A stretch of 64,000 bases of DNA from Enterobacter sp. 10-1 (GCA_002270295.1 NISF01000001.1:806001-870000), one strand, 5' to 3'. Shown: positions 10,599-21,882, numbered from the stretch's first letter. The notes: generated by a model not told the origin, from the letters alone. Numbers and translations are program-made.

Positions 10599-11283
10599 AC
10601 AAGTGATGCCAGTTAAACTGGCGCTGGCGTTGGGCAATCCGTTATTTCCGGCGCTGGATAGCGCCCTGCGTGCGGGTCGCCATATCGGCCTGGACGAACT
10701 GGATAATCACGCATTTTTGATGGATTTTCAGGATTACCTGGAGGAGTTTTACGCTCGCTATAACGTTGAGCTGATCCGCGCGCCGGAGGGGTTCTTCTAC
10801 CTGCGCCCGCGCTCCACCACGCTGATTCCGCGCTCGGTGCTTTCAGAGCTGGATATGATGGTCGGCAAAATTCTTTGCTACCTCTATCTTAGCCCGGAGC
10901 GTCTGGCGAATGAGGGGATCTTCACCCAGCAGGAGCTTTACGACGAGCTGCTGACCCTGGCGGACGAAGCCAAACTGCTGAAGCTGGTGAATAACCGCTC
11001 CACCGGTTCGGACCTCGACAGGCAGAAGCTGCAGGAAAAAATGCGCGCATCGCTTAACCGCCTGCGCCGTCTCGGCATGGTGTGGTTTATGGGCCACGAC
11101 AGCAGCAAATTCCGCATTACCGAATCGGTGTTCCGCTTCGGCGCTGACGTTCGCGCCGGCGACGATCCGCGCGAGGCGCAGAAGCGCCTGATCCGCGACG
11201 GCGAAGCGATGGCGCTGGAGAATCACCTGCAGCTCAATGATGAGAATGAAGAGAATCAGCCGGATAGCGGGGAGGAAGAGTAA
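10579..11283 (+). CDS. mukE: Condensin complex subunit MukE
   Basis: Winged-helix (Kite) subunit that binds MukF and regulates the MukB ATPase. The ATG at 10579 ([14 protein letters not shown]) gives 234 residues, equal to E. coli; a second in-frame ATG (MPVKL) nine codons later is also possible. The C-terminus is very acidic ([15 protein letters not shown]). It overlaps mukF by 20 nt, and its TAA shares one base with the mukB ATG (TAATG). Confidence 0.97.
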   Translation: MSSTNIEQVMPVKLALALGNPLFPALDSALRAGRHIGLDELDNHAFLMDFQDYLEEFYARYNVELIRAPEGFFYLRPRSTTLIPRSVLSELDMMVGKILCYLYLSPERLANEGIFTQQELYDELLTLADEAKLLKLVNNRSTGSDLDRQKLQEKMRASLNRLRRLGMVWFMGHDSSKFRITESVFRFGADVRAGDDPREAQKRLIRDGEAMALENHLQLNDENEENQPDSGEEE

Positions 11284-14200
11284 TGATTGAACGCGGTAAA
11301 TTTCGCTCGCTAACGCTGGTTAACTGGAACGGCTTTTTTGCCCGTACTTTTGACCTGGATGAACTGGTTACCACGCTTTCAGGGGGCAACGGCGCCGGGA
11401 AATCAACCACCATGGCGGCCTTCGTCACGGCCCTGATCCCGGACCTGACCCTGCTGCACTTCCGTAACACCACCGAAGCGGGCGCCACCAGCGGCTCGCG
11501 CGATAAGGGCCTGCACGGCAAGCTGCGCGCCGGGGTGTGCTACTCGGTGCTGGACGTTATCAACTCTCACCACCAGCGCGTGGTGGTAGGCGTACGCCTG
11601 CAGCAGATTGCCGGTCGCGACCGCAAAGTCGATATCAAGCCGTTTGCCATTCAGGGCCTGCCGGACTCTATTCAGCCGACGCAGCTGCTGACGGAAACCC
11701 TTAACGAACGCCAGGCGCGCGTCCTGAGCCTCAACGAGCTAAAAGATAAGCTGGAAGAGATAGAAGGGGTGCAGTTCAAGCAGTTCAACTCAATAACCGA
11801 CTATCACTCGCTGATGTTCGACCTGGGCGTGGTCGCCCGCCGTCTGCGCTCGGCCTCTGACCGCAGCAAATACTATCGCCTGATCGAAGCCTCGCTGTAC
11901 GGCGGGATCTCCAACACCATTACCCGCTCGCTGCGCGACTACCTGCTGCCGGAAAACAGCGGCGTACGCAAGGCGTTCCAGGATATGGAAGCCGCGCTGC
12001 GTGAAAACCGCATGACCCTGGAGGCGATTCGCGTCACGCAGTCCGACCGCGATCTGTTCAAGCACCTGATCAGCGAGGCCACCAACTACGTGGCGGCGGA
12101 CTACATGCGTCACGCCAACGAGCGTCGCGTCCACCTGGATAAAGCGCTGGAGTACCGTCGCGATCTGTTCACCTCCCGCGCACAGCTGGCGGCAGAGCAG
12201 TATAAGCACGTCGATATGGCCCGCGAGCTGCAGGAGCATAACGGGGCAGAAGGCGATCTTGAGGCCGACTATCAGGCCGCCAGCGATCATCTGAACCTGG
12301 TGCAAACCGCGCTTCGCCAGCAGGAAAAAATCGAGCGCTACGAAGCGGATCTCGATGAGCTGCAGATTCGTCTTGAAGAGCAGAACGAAGTAGTGGCGGA
12401 AGCGACCGATCTGCAGGAAGAGAACGAGGCTCGCGCCGAGGCGGCTGAGCTGGAAGTGGATGAGCTGAAAAGCCAGCTTGCCGACTACCAGCAGGCGCTG
12501 GACGTACAGCAGACCCGCGCGATTCAGTACAACCAGGCGCTGCAGGCGTTAGACCGTGCGAAGGCGCTGTGCCATTTGCCGGATTTAACTCCGGAGAGCG
12601 CCGGCGAGTGGCTGGAAACGTTCCAGGCGAAGGAGCAGGAAGCGACGGAGAAAATGCTGTCGCTGGAACAAAAAATGAGCGTTGCGCAAACCGCGCACGG
12701 TCAGTTTGAGCAGGCTTTCCAGCTGGTGGCGGCAATCAACGGCCCGCTGGCGCGTAACGAAGCCTGGAGCGTGGCGCGCGAGCTGCTGCGCGATGGCGTT
12801 AACCAGCGCCACCACGCCGAGCAGGCTCAGGGGCTGCGCAGCCGCCTGACCGAGCTGGAACAGCGCCTGCGCGAGCAGCAGGAGGCTGAACGTCAGCTGA
12901 ACGAATTCTGCAAGCGCCAGGGCAAGCGTTACGATATTGACCGTCTGGAAACGCTGCACGAGGAGCTGGAGGCGCGGATTGCCTCCCTGTCGGACAGCGT
13001 CTCCTCCGCCAGCGAGCAGCGAATGACGCTGCGTCAGGAGCTGGAGCAGCTGCAGTCCCGTACCCAGACGCTGCTGCGCCGGGCGCCGATCTGGCTGGCG
13101 GCGCAGAACAGCCTCAGCCAGCTCTGCGAGCAGAGCGGCGAGCAGTTTGAATCAAGCCAGGACGTGACCGAATATCTCCAGCAGCTGCTGGAGCGCGAGC
13201 GCGAGGCCATCGTTGAGCGCGACGAAGTCGGCGCGCGTAAGCGGGCCATCGATGAAGAGATTGAACGTCTTAGCCAGCCGGGCGGCTCGGAAGATCCGCG
13301 GCTTAATGCCCTGGCGGAGCGTTTTGGCGGCGTGCTGTTGTCGGAAATTTATGACGACGTTAGCCTTGAAGATGCGCCGTACTTCTCCGCGCTGTACGGC
13401 CCGTCGCGCCACGCCATCGTGGTTCCCGACCTGTCGCAGCTCACCGGGCAGCTTGAAGGCCTGGAAGATTGCCCGGAAGATCTCTACCTGATCGAAGGCG
13501 ATCCGCAGTCGTTCGATGACAGCGTATTTAGCGTTGATGAGCTGGAAAAAGCGGTTGTCGTCAAGGTTGCCGATCGGCAGTGGCGCTACTCGCGCTTCCC
13601 GACGCTGCCGCTGTTTGGCCGCGCCGCCCGTGAAAGCCGTATTGAAAGCCTGCACGCCGAGCGGGAAGATCTGTCCGAGCGTTTCGCTACCCTGTCGTTC
13701 GACGTGCAGAAGACCCAGCGTCAGCATCAGGCCTTCAGCCGCTTTATCGGCAGCCATCTGGCGGTGGCCTTTGAAGACGATCCGGAAGAAGAGATCCGTA
13801 AGCTGAACAGCCGCCGCGGCGAGCTGGAGCGGGCGCTTAACGCCCATGAAAGCGACAACCAGCAGAACCGGGTGCAGTACGACCAGGCGAAAGAGGGCGT
13901 TTCCGCGCTTAACCGCCTGCTGCCGCGCCTTAGCCTGCTGGCGGACGATACGCTGGCCGATCGCGTTGACGAGATTCAGGAGCGCCTGGACGAAGCCGAA
14001 GAAGCGGCTCGCTTTATCCAGCAGCACGGCGGCCAGCTGGCGAAGCTGGAACCGATGCTCTCAGTGCTGCAGAGCGATCCGGAGCAGTTCGAACAGCTGA
14101 AAGAAGATTACGCTTACTCGCAGCAAACCCAGCGTGAAGCGCGCCAGCAGGCGTTTGCGCTCAGCGAAGTGGTGCAGCGCCGCGCCCACTTTAGCTACTC

Positions 14201-15731
14201 TGATTCCGCAGAGATGCTTAGCGGCAACAGCGATCTCAACGAAAAACTGCGCCAGCGTCTGGAGCAGGCGGAGAGCGAACGCAGCCGGGCTCGTGACGCC
14301 ACGCGTACGCATACCGCGCAGCTGAACCAGTACAACCAGGTTCTGGCCTCGCTGAAAAGCTCGTATGACACCAAAAAAGAGCTGCTGGGCGATCTGTATA
14401 AAGAGCTGCAGGATATCGGCGTACGCGCCGATAGCGGGGCGGAAGAACGCGCCCGCGTGCGTCGTGATGAGCTGCATACGCGGCTGAGCAATAACCGCTC
14501 GCGGCGCAATCAGCTGGAAAAAGCCCTGACCTTCTGCGAAGCGGAGATGGACAACCTGACCCGCAGGCTGCGCAAGCTTGAGCGCGATTACTGCGAAATG
14601 CGTGAGCAGGTGGTCAGCGCCAAAGCTGGCTGGTGTGCGGTGATGCGCCTGGTGAAAGACAACGGCGTTGAGCGCCGCCTGCACCGTCGCGAGCTGGCCT
14701 ACCTCTCGGCAGACGAGCTGCGTTCGATGTCGGATAAAGCGCTCGGCGCGCTGCGTCTGGCGGTGGCGGATAACGAACACCTGCGTGACGTGCTGCGAGT
14801 CTCTGAAGATCCGAAGCGTCCTGAGCGCAAAATTCAGTTCTTCGTCGCCGTCTACCAGCACCTGCGCGAGCGTATCCGTCAGGATATTATCCGCACCGAC
14901 GATCCGGTTGAGGCGATTGAGCAGATGGAGATCGAGCTCAGCCGTCTGACCGAAGAGCTGACGAATCGCGAACAGAAGCTGGCGATCAGCTCCCGCAGCG
15001 TGGCCAATATTATCCGCAAGACCATCCAGCGCGAGCAGAACCGTATCCGCATGCTCAACCAGGGTCTGCAGAGCGTCTCCTTTGGTCAGGTCAACAGCGT
15101 GCGTCTCAACGTCAACGTACGGGAGACCCACTCGACGCTGCTTGACGTGCTGTCTGAACAGCATGAGCAGCATCAGGATCTGTTCAACAGCAATCGCCTG
15201 ACCTTCTCGGAAGCGCTGGCGAAGCTCTATCAGCGCCTCAATCCGCAGATTGATATGGGCCAGCGTACTCCGCAAACCATCGGTGAAGAGCTGCTGGACT
15301 ACCGCAACTATCTGGAGATGGAAGTGGAAGTTAACCGCGGCTCCGACGGCTGGCTGCGCGCGGAGTCCGGCGCGCTGTCGACCGGGGAAGCGATCGGTAC
15401 CGGGATGTCGATTCTGGTGATGGTCGTTCAGAGCTGGGAAGACGAGTCCCGCCGCCTGCGCGGAAAAGACCTGTCGCCGTGTCGTCTGCTGTTCCTCGAT
15501 GAAGCGGCGCGTCTTGATGCCCGTTCTATCGCCACGCTGTTTGAACTGTGCGAACGTCTGGAAATGCAGCTGATTATTGCCGCCCCGGAAAATATCAGCC
15601 CGGAAAAAGGCACCACCTATAAGCTGGTGCGTAAGGTGTTCAATAACCATGAACACGTACACGTGGTTGGCCTGCGCGGTTTCGCGGCCCAGCTACCGGC
15701 AACGCTGCCGGGCACGGCGGATGCTTCCTGA
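11283..15731 (+). CDS. mukB: Condensin SMC-like ATPase MukB
   Basis: SMC-related ATPase that compacts and segregates the chromosome and binds topoisomerase IV. The protein is 1482 residues (E. coli 1486). The head has Walker [10 protein letters not shown] at residues 34-42, the C-terminal signature [10 protein letters not shown] near 1366 and Walker [12 protein letters not shown] near 1400. Between them are two long coiled coils rich in Gln, Glu, Arg and Leu, separated by a hinge around residues 650-800. A strong terminator follows 33 nt after the stop and closes the cmoM-mukFEB operon. Confidence 0.99.
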   Translation: MIERGKFRSLTLVNWNGFFARTFDLDELVTTLSGGNGAGKSTTMAAFVTALIPDLTLLHFRNTTEAGATSGSRDKGLHGKLRAGVCYSVLDVINSHHQRVVVGVRLQQIAGRDRKVDIKPFAIQGLPDSIQPTQLLTETLNERQARVLSLNELKDKLEEIEGVQFKQFNSITDYHSLMFDLGVVARRLRSASDRSKYYRLIEASLYGGISNTITRSLRDYLLPENSGVRKAFQDMEAALRENRMTLEAIRVTQSDRDLFKHLISEATNYVAADYMRHANERRVHLDKALEYRRDLFTSRAQLAAEQYKHVDMARELQEHNGAEGDLEADYQAASDHLNLVQTALRQQEKIERYEADLDELQIRLEEQNEVVAEATDLQEENEARAEAAELEVDELKSQLADYQQALDVQQTRAIQYNQALQALDRAKALCHLPDLTPESAGEWLETFQAKEQEATEKMLSLEQKMSVAQTAHGQFEQAFQLVAAINGPLARNEAWSVARELLRDGVNQRHHAEQAQGLRSRLTELEQRLREQQEAERQLNEFCKRQGKRYDIDRLETLHEELEARIASLSDSVSSASEQRMTLRQELEQLQSRTQTLLRRAPIWLAAQNSLSQLCEQSGEQFESSQDVTEYLQQLLEREREAIVERDEVGARKRAIDEEIERLSQPGGSEDPRLNALAERFGGVLLSEIYDDVSLEDAPYFSALYGPSRHAIVVPDLSQLTGQLEGLEDCPEDLYLIEGDPQSFDDSVFSVDELEKAVVVKVADRQWRYSRFPTLPLFGRAARESRIESLHAEREDLSERFATLSFDVQKTQRQHQAFSRFIGSHLAVAFEDDPEEEIRKLNSRRGELERALNAHESDNQQNRVQYDQAKEGVSALNRLLPRLSLLADDTLADRVDEIQERLDEAEEAARFIQQHGGQLAKLEPMLSVLQSDPEQFEQLKEDYAYSQQTQREARQQAFALSEVVQRRAHFSYSDSAEMLSGNSDLNEKLRQRLEQAESERSRARDATRTHTAQLNQYNQVLASLKSSYDTKKELLGDLYKELQDIGVRADSGAEERARVRRDELHTRLSNNRSRRNQLEKALTFCEAEMDNLTRRLRKLERDYCEMREQVVSAKAGWCAVMRLVKDNGVERRLHRRELAYLSADELRSMSDKALGALRLAVADNEHLRDVLRVSEDPKRPERKIQFFVAVYQHLRERIRQDIIRTDDPVEAIEQMEIELSRLTEELTNREQKLAISSRSVANIIRKTIQREQNRIRMLNQGLQSVSFGQVNSVRLNVNVRETHSTLLDVLSEQHEQHQDLFNSNRLTFSEALAKLYQRLNPQIDMGQRTPQTIGEELLDYRNYLEMEVEVNRGSDGWLRAESGALSTGEAIGTGMSILVMVVQSWEDESRRLRGKDLSPCRLLFLDEAARLDARSIATLFELCERLEMQLIIAAPENISPEKGTTYKLVRKVFNNHEHVHVVGLRGFAAQLPATLPGTADAS

Positions 15732-15763
15732 TGGCTATGCAGTAATATGCGATGAGTAGTATC

Positions 15764-15790
15764 AAAGGGCGACATGATGTCGCCCTTTTT
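15764..15790 (+). terminator. Intrinsic terminator of the cmoM-mukFEB operon
   Basis: Inverted repeat GGGCGAC / GTCGCCC with loop ATGAT, flanked by AAA upstream and TTTTT downstream. It starts about 33 nt after the mukB stop. Confidence 0.93.
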
Positions 15791-15817
15791 GTTAGTCGAT
15801 GAGATGTGTTAACGTTG

Positions 15818-15839
15818 TATAATCTTTAAACTTCTTTAC
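15818..15839 (+). promoter_or_regulatory. Possible ldtD promoter (-10 TATAAT) with CpxR-like box
   Basis: A consensus -10 TATAAT occupies 15818-15823, but no good -35 is visible 17 bp upstream. At 15825-15839 the reverse strand reads GTAAA-GAAGT-TTAAA, one mismatch from the CpxR box GTAAA-N5-GTAAA. E. coli ldtD is known to respond to the Cpx envelope-stress system. The box would overlap the expected transcription start, which is unusual for activation, so the assignment is tentative. Confidence 0.35.
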
Positions 15840-15928
15840 ATTTGGGAAGGCAAAAGCGTTTTCGCCTTTATATACTGAGAGTGAGCCCTTTTTTTAAGGG
15901 CGGCAATGTGTCAACAGGGGGGCAAGGG

Positions 15929-17719
15929 ATGTTGCTAAAGAAACGGTATGGTCGTCAATTGTCGGCGCTTAGCTTGAGCCTGGCTTTTGCATTTGCTCCA
16001 CTGTTCAATGTCCAGGCCGAAGAGCCTGAAGTCGTACCCACGGACAGTTCCGCAACGCTGGGAGAGCCCTCGTCTGCGCTGATCCAAAACAACAGCCAGT
16101 CTGCCGCGGTGGCGAAAATGGCCGGCGAGCAGTCCCTGGCGACAGAGGTCGCCGCGAAAAGCCGGGCTGAAATTGAAGCGCTGCTTCCGGCTGACTATAA
16201 GCCTGTCTTTATGAATCCGCTGGTCTCGCTGTATGCGGCCAGGGATATGAAGCCTATGTGGGAGAACCGTGAGGCGGTGCAGGCGTTCCAGCAGCAGCTG
16301 GCCGAAGTCGCTATCGCGGGTTTCCAGCCGCAGTTTACAGCCTGGGTGAGCCTGCTGACCGATCCCGCGGTGAGCGGTATGGCGCGCGATATCGTGCTGT
16401 CCGACGCCATGATGGGCTACCTGCATTTTATTAGCGGTATTCCGATTCAGGGCAACCGCTGGCTATACGGAACCAAACCCTACACCATGGCCACGCCGCC
16501 GCTATCGGTCATTAATCAGTGGCAGCTGGCGCTGGATAACGGCTCTCTGCCGCAGTTTATTGCCGGGCTCACGCCGCATCATCCGCAGTATGAGGCCATG
16601 CATCAGGCGCTGCTGCAGCTGGTGGCCGATTCGCGCCCGTGGCCGCAGATGACCGGCAGCGCATCGCTGCGTCCGGGAGAGTGGAGTAATGATGTTGGCG
16701 CGCTGCGCGAGATATTACAGCGTACCGGCATGCTGGATGATTCGGCGAAAATTACCCTGCCGGGAGACGTTGTCAGTCCGTCGGCAGGTAAGAAAAGCAA
16801 ACCGGCTGCGCGCGGCATCTACGATCGCCAGTTAGTTGAGGGCGTTAAGCGCTTTCAGGCCTGGCAGGGGCTGGGGGCGGATGGCGTGATTGGCCAATCT
16901 ACGCGCGAAGGTCTTAACGTCTCCGCGGCGCAGCGCGCCGGCGTTCTGGCGCTCAATATTCAGCGCCTGCGCCTGCTGCCTGGCAATCTGTCGACCGGCA
17001 TTATGGTGAATATTCCGGCCTTTTCGCTGGTCTATTACCAGGACGGAAGCCAGGTGCTGGCATCGCGGGTGATCGTCGGTCGTCCGGATCGTAAAACGCC
17101 GATGATGAGCAGCGCGCTGAATAACGTGGTGGTCAATCCGCCGTGGAACGTGCCGCCGACGCTGGCGCGCAAAGATATTCTGCCGAAGGTGCGCAACGAC
17201 CCGGGCTATCTTGAGCAGCATGGCTATACCCTGATGCGCGGCTGGAACAGCAAAGAGGCGATCGACCCTTACCGCGTTGACTGGTCGACCATCACCGAGA
17301 ACAATCTCCCGTTCCGCTTCCAGCAGGCTCCGGGCGCGCGCAACTCGCTGGGGCGTTATAAGTTCAACATGCCGAGTTCTGACGCTATCTATCTGCACGA
17401 TACGCCGAACCACAATCTGTTCCAGAAAGACGTACGGGCGTTGAGCTCCGGCTGCGTGCGCGTGAATAAGGCGTCCGAGCTGGCAAATATGCTGCTGCAG
17501 GATGCGGGCTGGAACGATACGCGAATTTCCGCCGCGCTCAAGCAGGGCGATACCCGTTATGTGAATATTCGCAACAATATACCGGTGAATCTTTATTATC
17601 TCACCGCGTTTGTTGGCGCTGATGGACGGACACAATATAGAACAGATATTTACAATTACGATCTCACCGCGCGATCTGGCGCACAAATTCTGGCAAAAGC
17701 CGAACAATTAATCAGGTAA
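15929..17719 (+). CDS. ldtD: L,D-transpeptidase LdtD (YcbB)
   Basis: Periplasmic enzyme that makes 3-3 meso-DAP cross-links in peptidoglycan and can give beta-lactam tolerance. The ATG at 15929 was chosen because AGGGGGG lies 7-14 nt upstream and the N-terminus then is a signal sequence like that of E. coli YcbB (hydrophobic [13 protein letters not shown], cleavage near VQAEE). Length is 596, against 615 in E. coli; the linker before the peptidoglycan-binding domain is shorter. That domain ([15 protein letters not shown]) is near residues 310-330. The YkuD catalytic motif is SSGCVRVN with Cys509. It is a single-gene unit followed by an imperfect hairpin. Confidence 0.97.
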   Translation: MLLKKRYGRQLSALSLSLAFAFAPLFNVQAEEPEVVPTDSSATLGEPSSALIQNNSQSAAVAKMAGEQSLATEVAAKSRAEIEALLPADYKPVFMNPLVSLYAARDMKPMWENREAVQAFQQQLAEVAIAGFQPQFTAWVSLLTDPAVSGMARDIVLSDAMMGYLHFISGIPIQGNRWLYGTKPYTMATPPLSVINQWQLALDNGSLPQFIAGLTPHHPQYEAMHQALLQLVADSRPWPQMTGSASLRPGEWSNDVGALREILQRTGMLDDSAKITLPGDVVSPSAGKKSKPAARGIYDRQLVEGVKRFQAWQGLGADGVIGQSTREGLNVSAAQRAGVLALNIQRLRLLPGNLSTGIMVNIPAFSLVYYQDGSQVLASRVIVGRPDRKTPMMSSALNNVVVNPPWNVPPTLARKDILPKVRNDPGYLEQHGYTLMRGWNSKEAIDPYRVDWSTITENNLPFRFQQAPGARNSLGRYKFNMPSSDAIYLHDTPNHNLFQKDVRALSSGCVRVNKASELANMLLQDAGWNDTRISAALKQGDTRYVNIRNNIPVNLYYLTAFVGADGRTQYRTDIYNYDLTARSGAQILAKAEQLIR

Positions 17720-17746
17720 ATGAAGTAGTTCAACGGATCTCGTTGT

Positions 17747-17807
17747 CCTAACTCTGGGTGAAAACAGGCGCTGTTCGTCTACAGGGCCCGTTTTCACTGG
17801 GGTTAGG
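17747..17807. repeat. 61-nt imperfect inverted repeat (hairpin) after ldtD
   Basis: The arms start CCTAAC and end GTTAGG, and continue inward through GGTGAAAACAGG against CCCGTTTTCAC to TGT/ACA around loop TCGTCT. I count roughly 25 base pairs with a few mismatches and one bulge. No T-tract follows, so it is a poor intrinsic terminator. It could be a 3'-end stabiliser or the end of a lost mobile element; its right arm covers the stop of the reverse-strand remnant at 17803-17955. Confidence 0.6.
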
Positions 17808-17955
17808 CCGCCTTGACGTTGGCAATAATGCCCGGTAAGGTGCCTTTCGTGCGCCAGAAGTGCATATTACACAACACCATTAAAACTGCCTTGAGGCGAT
17901 TGGTCCGGGAACCCCCTGACGCTTGTTCTGCTAAGTGCGCGGGGAGTAGACGTCG
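17803..17955 (-). pseudogene. Possible tail of a lost gene (transposase-like?), reverse strand, ldtD-mepK gap
   Basis: Reverse-strand frame of 50 codons, ending in TAA at 17803-17805 and closed upstream by TAG at 17956-17958. It reads RTNRLKAVLMVLCNMH, then FWRTKGTLPGIIANVKAA at its end. There is no start codon in the first half, so it can only be the 3' end of something longer. The LPGIIANV end recalls the SPGRIPELM region near the C-terminus of the IS4 transposase, but the match is weak and from memory. Chance openness in GC-rich DNA is the alternative. Confidence 0.3.
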
Positions 17956-18022
17956 CTAATAAAGAGGCTGCTTGAAGGATGGCGTGTATATTTCGATTCA
18001 TTTACTTGTAGACCTGATTATC

Positions 18023-18574
18023 ATGGACAAATTTGACGCTAATCGCCGCAAACTGCTGGCGCTAGGTGGCGCTGCGCTAGGTGCCGCTGCCATTTTGCCT
18101 GCGCCGGCATTTGCCACCCTCTCGACCCCCCGACCGCGTATTTTGACGCTGAATAACCTGCATACCGGTGAATCACTCAAAGCGGAATTCTTCGATGGCA
18201 GAGGCTATATTCAGGATGAATTAGCAAGACTTAACCATTTTTTCCGTGATTTCCGCGCGAATAAAATAAAGTCCATCGATCCGAGTTTATTCGATCATCT
18301 TTATCGCCTGCAGGGATTACTTGGCACCAATAAGCCTGTCCAGCTTATCTCCGGCTATCGTTCCCTCGATACCAACGATGAGCTACGTGCACGAAGCCGT
18401 GGTGTAGCCAAACATAGCTACCACACCAAAGGCCAGGCCATGGATTTTCATATCGAAGGCATTTCGTTGAGCAATGTTCGCAAAGCGGCGTTATCTATGG
18501 GCGCTGGTGGTGTAGGATATTACCCACGTAGCAACTTTGTGCATATTGATACCGGTCCGGTAAGGCACTGGTAA
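18023..18574 (+). CDS. mepK: Murein endopeptidase MepK, Tat-exported (YcbK)
   Basis: Peptidase M15-like zinc endopeptidase that, in E. coli, cuts mDAP-mDAP (3-3) cross-links and helps murein expansion. The protein is 183 residues. The N-terminus has a twin-arginine signal ([14 protein letters not shown], residues 7-20; cleavage near AFA, residue 31). Zinc ligands are visible as His134 and Asp141 in HTKGQAMDF and His174 in FVHIDTG. The ATG at 18023 matches E. coli; an in-frame ATG at 17972 would put 17 residues ahead of the Tat motif. It lies beside ldtD, which makes its substrate bond, and 13 nt before gloC. Confidence 0.95.
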   Translation: MDKFDANRRKLLALGGAALGAAAILPAPAFATLSTPRPRILTLNNLHTGESLKAEFFDGRGYIQDELARLNHFFRDFRANKIKSIDPSLFDHLYRLQGLLGTNKPVQLISGYRSLDTNDELRARSRGVAKHSYHTKGQAMDFHIEGISLSNVRKAALSMGAGGVGYYPRSNFVHIDTGPVRHW

Positions 18575-18587
18575 CGAAAGGAGCGTC

Positions 18588-19235
18588 ATGAACTATCGTA
18601 TTATTCCGGTTACCGCGTTCGCCCAGAACTGCTCTTTAATCTGGTGTGAGCAAACCCGACTTGCTGCGCTGGTCGATCCTGGCGGTGATGCAGAGCGAAT
18701 CAAACAGGAAGTGACGGCAGCAGGCGTCAGCCTGATGCAGATTTTGCTCACTCACGGTCATCTCGACCACGTTGGTGCGGCAGCCGAGCTGGCGCAACAC
18801 TACGGCGTGCCGATTATCGGGCCGGAAAAAGAAGATGAGTTCTGGCTGGAAGGACTCCCTGCGCAAAGCCGGATGTTCGGCCTGGAGGATTGCCAGCCGC
18901 TGCATCCTGACCGCTGGCTTAATGAAGGCGATGTCGTCAGCGTGGGGAACGTTTCTCTGCAGGTTCTGCATTGCCCAGGCCATACGCCGGGACACGTTGT
19001 TTTCTTCGATGACGCGTCGCGGCTGCTGGTTTCCGGCGACGTTATCTTCAAAGGTGGCGTCGGGCGCAGCGACTTCCCGCGCGGCGACCACGGGCAGCTG
19101 ATCGACGCGATTAAACGCAAGCTGCTGCCTTTGGGCGATGACGTGACCTTTATCCCCGGCCACGGGCCGATATCAACGCTAGGCCATGAGCGTTTGCATA
19201 ACCCTTTCCTGCAAGATGAAATGCCGGTCTGGTAA
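18588..19235 (+). CDS. gloC: Type II glyoxalase / hydroxyacylglutathione hydrolase GloC (YcbL)
   Basis: Cytoplasmic metallo-beta-lactamase-fold hydrolase that splits S-lactoylglutathione in methylglyoxal detoxification. The 215 residues match E. coli YcbL; it lacks the C-terminal lid domain of GloB. The metal motif THGHLDH is at residues 55-61, and HCPGHTPGH and FIPGHGP follow. It starts 13 nt after mepK, with AAAGGAG as ribosome-binding site, so the two are probably cotranscribed. mgsA, which makes methylglyoxal, lies 36 kb away in the same window. Confidence 0.94.
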   Translation: MNYRIIPVTAFAQNCSLIWCEQTRLAALVDPGGDAERIKQEVTAAGVSLMQILLTHGHLDHVGAAAELAQHYGVPIIGPEKEDEFWLEGLPAQSRMFGLEDCQPLHPDRWLNEGDVVSVGNVSLQVLHCPGHTPGHVVFFDDASRLLVSGDVIFKGGVGRSDFPRGDHGQLIDAIKRKLLPLGDDVTFIPGHGPISTLGHERLHNPFLQDEMPVW

Positions 19236-19255
19236 CCATTCCGGACGCTAAATAT

Positions 19256-19287
19256 AAAGAAGGCCGCATATGCGGCCTTCTTTTTTT
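19256..19287. terminator. Bidirectional terminator between gloC and aspC
   Basis: Near-perfect inverted repeat AAGAAGGCCGCA / TGCGGCCTTCTT followed by a run of T on the plus strand, with A-rich sequence on the other side. It sits between convergent gloC and aspC and can serve both. Confidence 0.92.
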
Positions 19288-19301
19288 AGGGTACAGCGGC
19301 G

Positions 19302-20492
19302 TTACAGTACGGCGACGATCGCTTCACACAGCGGCGCCATATTGTCCGGCGTCATGCCGGCAACGTTAATGCGCCCGGAAGCCACGGCGTAAATCGCGAA
19401 CTCTTCGCGCAGACGCAGAACCTGCTCTTTGGTCAGGCCGCTAAACGAGAACATGCCGTTTTGCTTAATGATGAAGGAGAAGTCGCGGTTAGCGCCTTTT
19501 TCCTGCAGGGTATTAACGAACAGCAGGCGCATACGCTGAATGCGCTGACGCATGTCGGTCAGCTCCTGCTCCCAGATAGCGCGCAGCGCATCGTTGCTGA
19601 GAATTGTCGCCACAACGGCAGCGCCGTGTGCCGGCGGGTTGGAGTAGTTAGCGCGGATCACTGACTTCATCTGGCTGAACGCGCGGTCGACGGTGTCGCT
19701 ATCGCTTGCCACCAGCGTACAGGCGCCAACGCGCTCATTGTACAGGCCGAAGTTCTTCGAGTAGGAGCTGGCAACCAGCAGCTCTTTGTGCAGCGCGGCA
19801 AACGCGCGCAGGCCTTCAGCATCCTCTTCCAGACCGCGGGCAAAGCCCTGATAGGCGAAGTCGAACAGCGGCAGCCAGCCCTTATCAACGGAGAGCTGCG
19901 CCAGCTGTTGCCACTGCTCCAGGGTCGGATCGATACCGGTTGGGTTATGGCAGCAGCCGTGGAACAGAACAACGTCGCCAGCCTGGGCTTCATTGAGGCT
20001 TGCCAGCAGACCGGCAAAGTCGAGAGTGCGGTTAGCCGCATCGTAGTAGGTGTACTCGCGAACTTCGAGGCCGGCGGAATTGAATACGCTCTTGTGGTTC
20101 GGCCAGCTCGGATTGCTCACCCAAACGCGCTTAACGTCGGTATTTTTGGCAAGGAAGTCGGCGGCAACGCGCAGGCCACCGGTACCGCCTGGAGTCTGGG
20201 CGGTACGCGCGCGCTTATCGCTGACGATAGCGCTTCCTTTACCGAACAGCAGCTCCTGCGTGCATTGACCAAATTCCGGAATACCATCGATACCCAGATA
20301 ATTTTTGGTGGTCTCATTCTCCAGCAGATATTGCTCTGCCTTCTTCACGCTGGTCAGGACCGGGGTTTTACCCGTTTCATCTTTATAAACGCCAATCCCG
20401 AGGTTAATTTTTGTAGGACGGTCATCGGCACGAAACAGATCGGCCAGGCCCAGAATAGGGTCGGCAGGGGCGGCAGTAATGTTCTCAAACAT
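19302..20492 (-). CDS. aspC: Aspartate aminotransferase AspC
   Basis: PLP-dependent class I aminotransferase that interconverts aspartate/oxaloacetate and glutamate/2-oxoglutarate, and also acts on aromatic amino acids. The 396 residues equal E. coli AspC. The PLP lysine is Lys246 in [14 protein letters not shown]. Other active-site motifs are HNPTGIDP and the C-terminal SGRINVAG. It is on the minus strand downstream of the porin gene, from which it is separated by a terminator, so it has its own promoter. Confidence 0.98.
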   Translation of the reverse strand: MFENITAAPADPILGLADLFRADDRPTKINLGIGVYKDETGKTPVLTSVKKAEQYLLENETTKNYLGIDGIPEFGQCTQELLFGKGSAIVSDKRARTAQTPGGTGGLRVAADFLAKNTDVKRVWVSNPSWPNHKSVFNSAGLEVREYTYYDAANRTLDFAGLLASLNEAQAGDVVLFHGCCHNPTGIDPTLEQWQQLAQLSVDKGWLPLFDFAYQGFARGLEEDAEGLRAFAALHKELLVASSYSKNFGLYNERVGACTLVASDSDTVDRAFSQMKSVIRANYSNPPAHGAAVVATILSNDALRAIWEQELTDMRQRIQRMRLLFVNTLQEKGANRDFSFIIKQNGMFSFSGLTKEQVLRLREEFAIYAVASGRINVAGMTPDNMAPLCEAIVAVL

Positions 20493-20623
20493 GACGAGGT
20501 TCCATTGTGATTACTGAAGGGAGTTCCGCTATCAGGGTAACGGGAGAATGAGCAATTGCCAACCGTTTGCGACAAAAAGCGCGAAGGTTTTCCAAAGTTA
20601 CGATCTTTGCCTTAGTAACGCAG

Positions 20624-20650
20624 AAAAGCAGGACCGAAGTCCTGCTTTTT
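20624..20650 (-). terminator. Intrinsic terminator of the porin gene
   Basis: Read on the minus strand, an inverted repeat AAAAGCAGGAC / GTCCTGCTTTT (loop TTCG) ends in a T-tract about 34 nt after the porin stop. The TTCG loop is typical of very stable hairpins. Confidence 0.92.
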
Positions 20651-20683
20651 AGGCATATCACGAAGGGGTGTACTGATTAAAAC

Positions 20684-21739
20684 TTAGAACTGGTAAACGA
20701 TACCCACGGCGACGGTGTCGTCGGAATTCACGCCCAGTTTGTTGTCGCTATCGATCTGGTTGATCTGATAATCGACATAGGTAGACATGTTTTTGTTGAA
20801 GTAGTAGGTTGCGCCGACATCAATGTAGTTGATGTAGTCTTCGTTACCCACACCCTCAACGTTTTTCGCTTTAGATTTGTAGTAAGCGATGGACGGACGC
20901 AGGCCGAAATCAAACTGATACTGCGCAACGATGGAGAAGTCCTGAGTCTTGTTGGCAAAACCGTCAGTAATACGGGTCGCATTACGGGTTTCGCCGTACA
21001 GAGCTGCCAGGTAGATGTTGTTCGCATCATATTTCAGACCGGTTGCCCACTGCTCGGCTTTGTCGCCTTTACCGCGAGTCAGAGCCTGCTGTGCATCGGT
21101 ACGATCCGCTGCGCCGTATGCGCCGACAATGCCGAAGCCGTCGATGTCATAGCTCAGAGAGGTTGCCCAGCCGTCGCCGTTAGAGCGGGAAGCGTCTGTG
21201 TGCTCGTTTTTGCCCAGGTACTGTACGCCAAAGCTCAGGCCGTCAACCAGACCGAAGAAGTTGGTATTACGGTAGGTTGCGAGACCACCGGTACGACCTG
21301 CGAAGAAGTTATCGCTGGAACCGGTGTCGCCACCAAACTCAGGCAGCATATCGGTGACGCCGATAGCGTCATACACCAGGCCGTAGTTACGACCATAGTT
21401 GAAGGAGCCTGCATCGCCGAATTTCAGACCGGCGTATGCCAGACGGGTTTTGTTGCCGCTCTGAGCGTCGCTACCTTCAGTGTTATTACCCTGGAAGTTA
21501 TATTCCCACTGGCCGAAACCGGTCAGCTGATCGTTGATCTGGGTTTCACCTTTAAAACCTAAACGTGCATAGGTCTGGTCGCCGTCATTACCCTTGTTAT
21601 CAGAGAAATAGTGCAGACCTACGGTTTTACCGTACAGATCGAGTTTGTTGCCGTCTTTGTTATAGATTTCTGCAGCATTTGCTGCGCCGGCTACCAGCAG
21701 GGCAGGGATCACCGCTGCCAGAATATTGCGCTTCATCAT
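20684..21739 (-). CDS. ompF: General outer-membrane porin at the ompF (ompK35/omp35) locus
   Basis: Trimeric 16-stranded beta-barrel porin for passive diffusion of small hydrophilic solutes, including beta-lactams. The protein is 351 residues. The signal peptide [20 protein letters not shown] ends at ANA-AEI, near residue 22. Other hallmarks are [26 protein letters not shown] and C-terminal Phe in GIVYQF. Position between asnS and aspC, leader and signal sequence are those of ompF. Loop 3 reads [11 protein letters not shown] and the last strands [17 protein letters not shown], which look more like OmpC or OmpN. Expression is probably OmpR-controlled (boxes at 21883-21942). Confidence 0.93.
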   Translation of the reverse strand: MMKRNILAAVIPALLVAGAANAAEIYNKDGNKLDLYGKTVGLHYFSDNKGNDGDQTYARLGFKGETQINDQLTGFGQWEYNFQGNNTEGSDAQSGNKTRLAYAGLKFGDAGSFNYGRNYGLVYDAIGVTDMLPEFGGDTGSSDNFFAGRTGGLATYRNTNFFGLVDGLSFGVQYLGKNEHTDASRSNGDGWATSLSYDIDGFGIVGAYGAADRTDAQQALTRGKGDKAEQWATGLKYDANNIYLAALYGETRNATRITDGFANKTQDFSIVAQYQFDFGLRPSIAYYKSKAKNVEGVGNEDYINYIDVGATYYFNKNMSTYVDYQINQIDSDNKLGVNSDDTVAVGIVYQF

Positions 21740-21882
21740 TATTTATTACCCTCATTAGTATTTTTATATGAACACTTGCCACTGCCGCCAATACATTCTG
21801 TCAATGAAAATTTACAGAACCATTGATGATAGTTTGGTGTCTGAAGGCATCTTTCCATCCGCGACATCGTTTCGCTAGCCGG
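21740..21882 (-). promoter_or_regulatory. ompF-type mRNA leader
   Basis: Between the OmpR boxes and the ATG, the minus strand closely follows the E. coli ompF leader as I remember it: GATGGAAAGATGCCT, GACACCAAACTATCATC, TTGACAGAATGTATTGG and GAGGGTAATAAATA before ATGATG. In E. coli this leader is the target of the MicF small RNA. micF itself belongs to the ompC locus and is not in the window. Confidence 0.7.

Noticed and set aside
11790..15662. Long open frames on the reverse strand of mukB and neighbouring high-GC genes, the longest over 500 codons
   Set aside because: They lie wholly opposite strongly conserved genes, have Leu/Gln/Arg/His-rich compositions typical of reversed codon usage, and show no ribosome-binding sites or domains.
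17972..18022. Longer MepK start adding 17 residues
   Set aside because: It would place extra hydrophobic residues before the twin-arginine motif, which is expected near the N-terminus; E. coli starts at [10 protein letters not shown].
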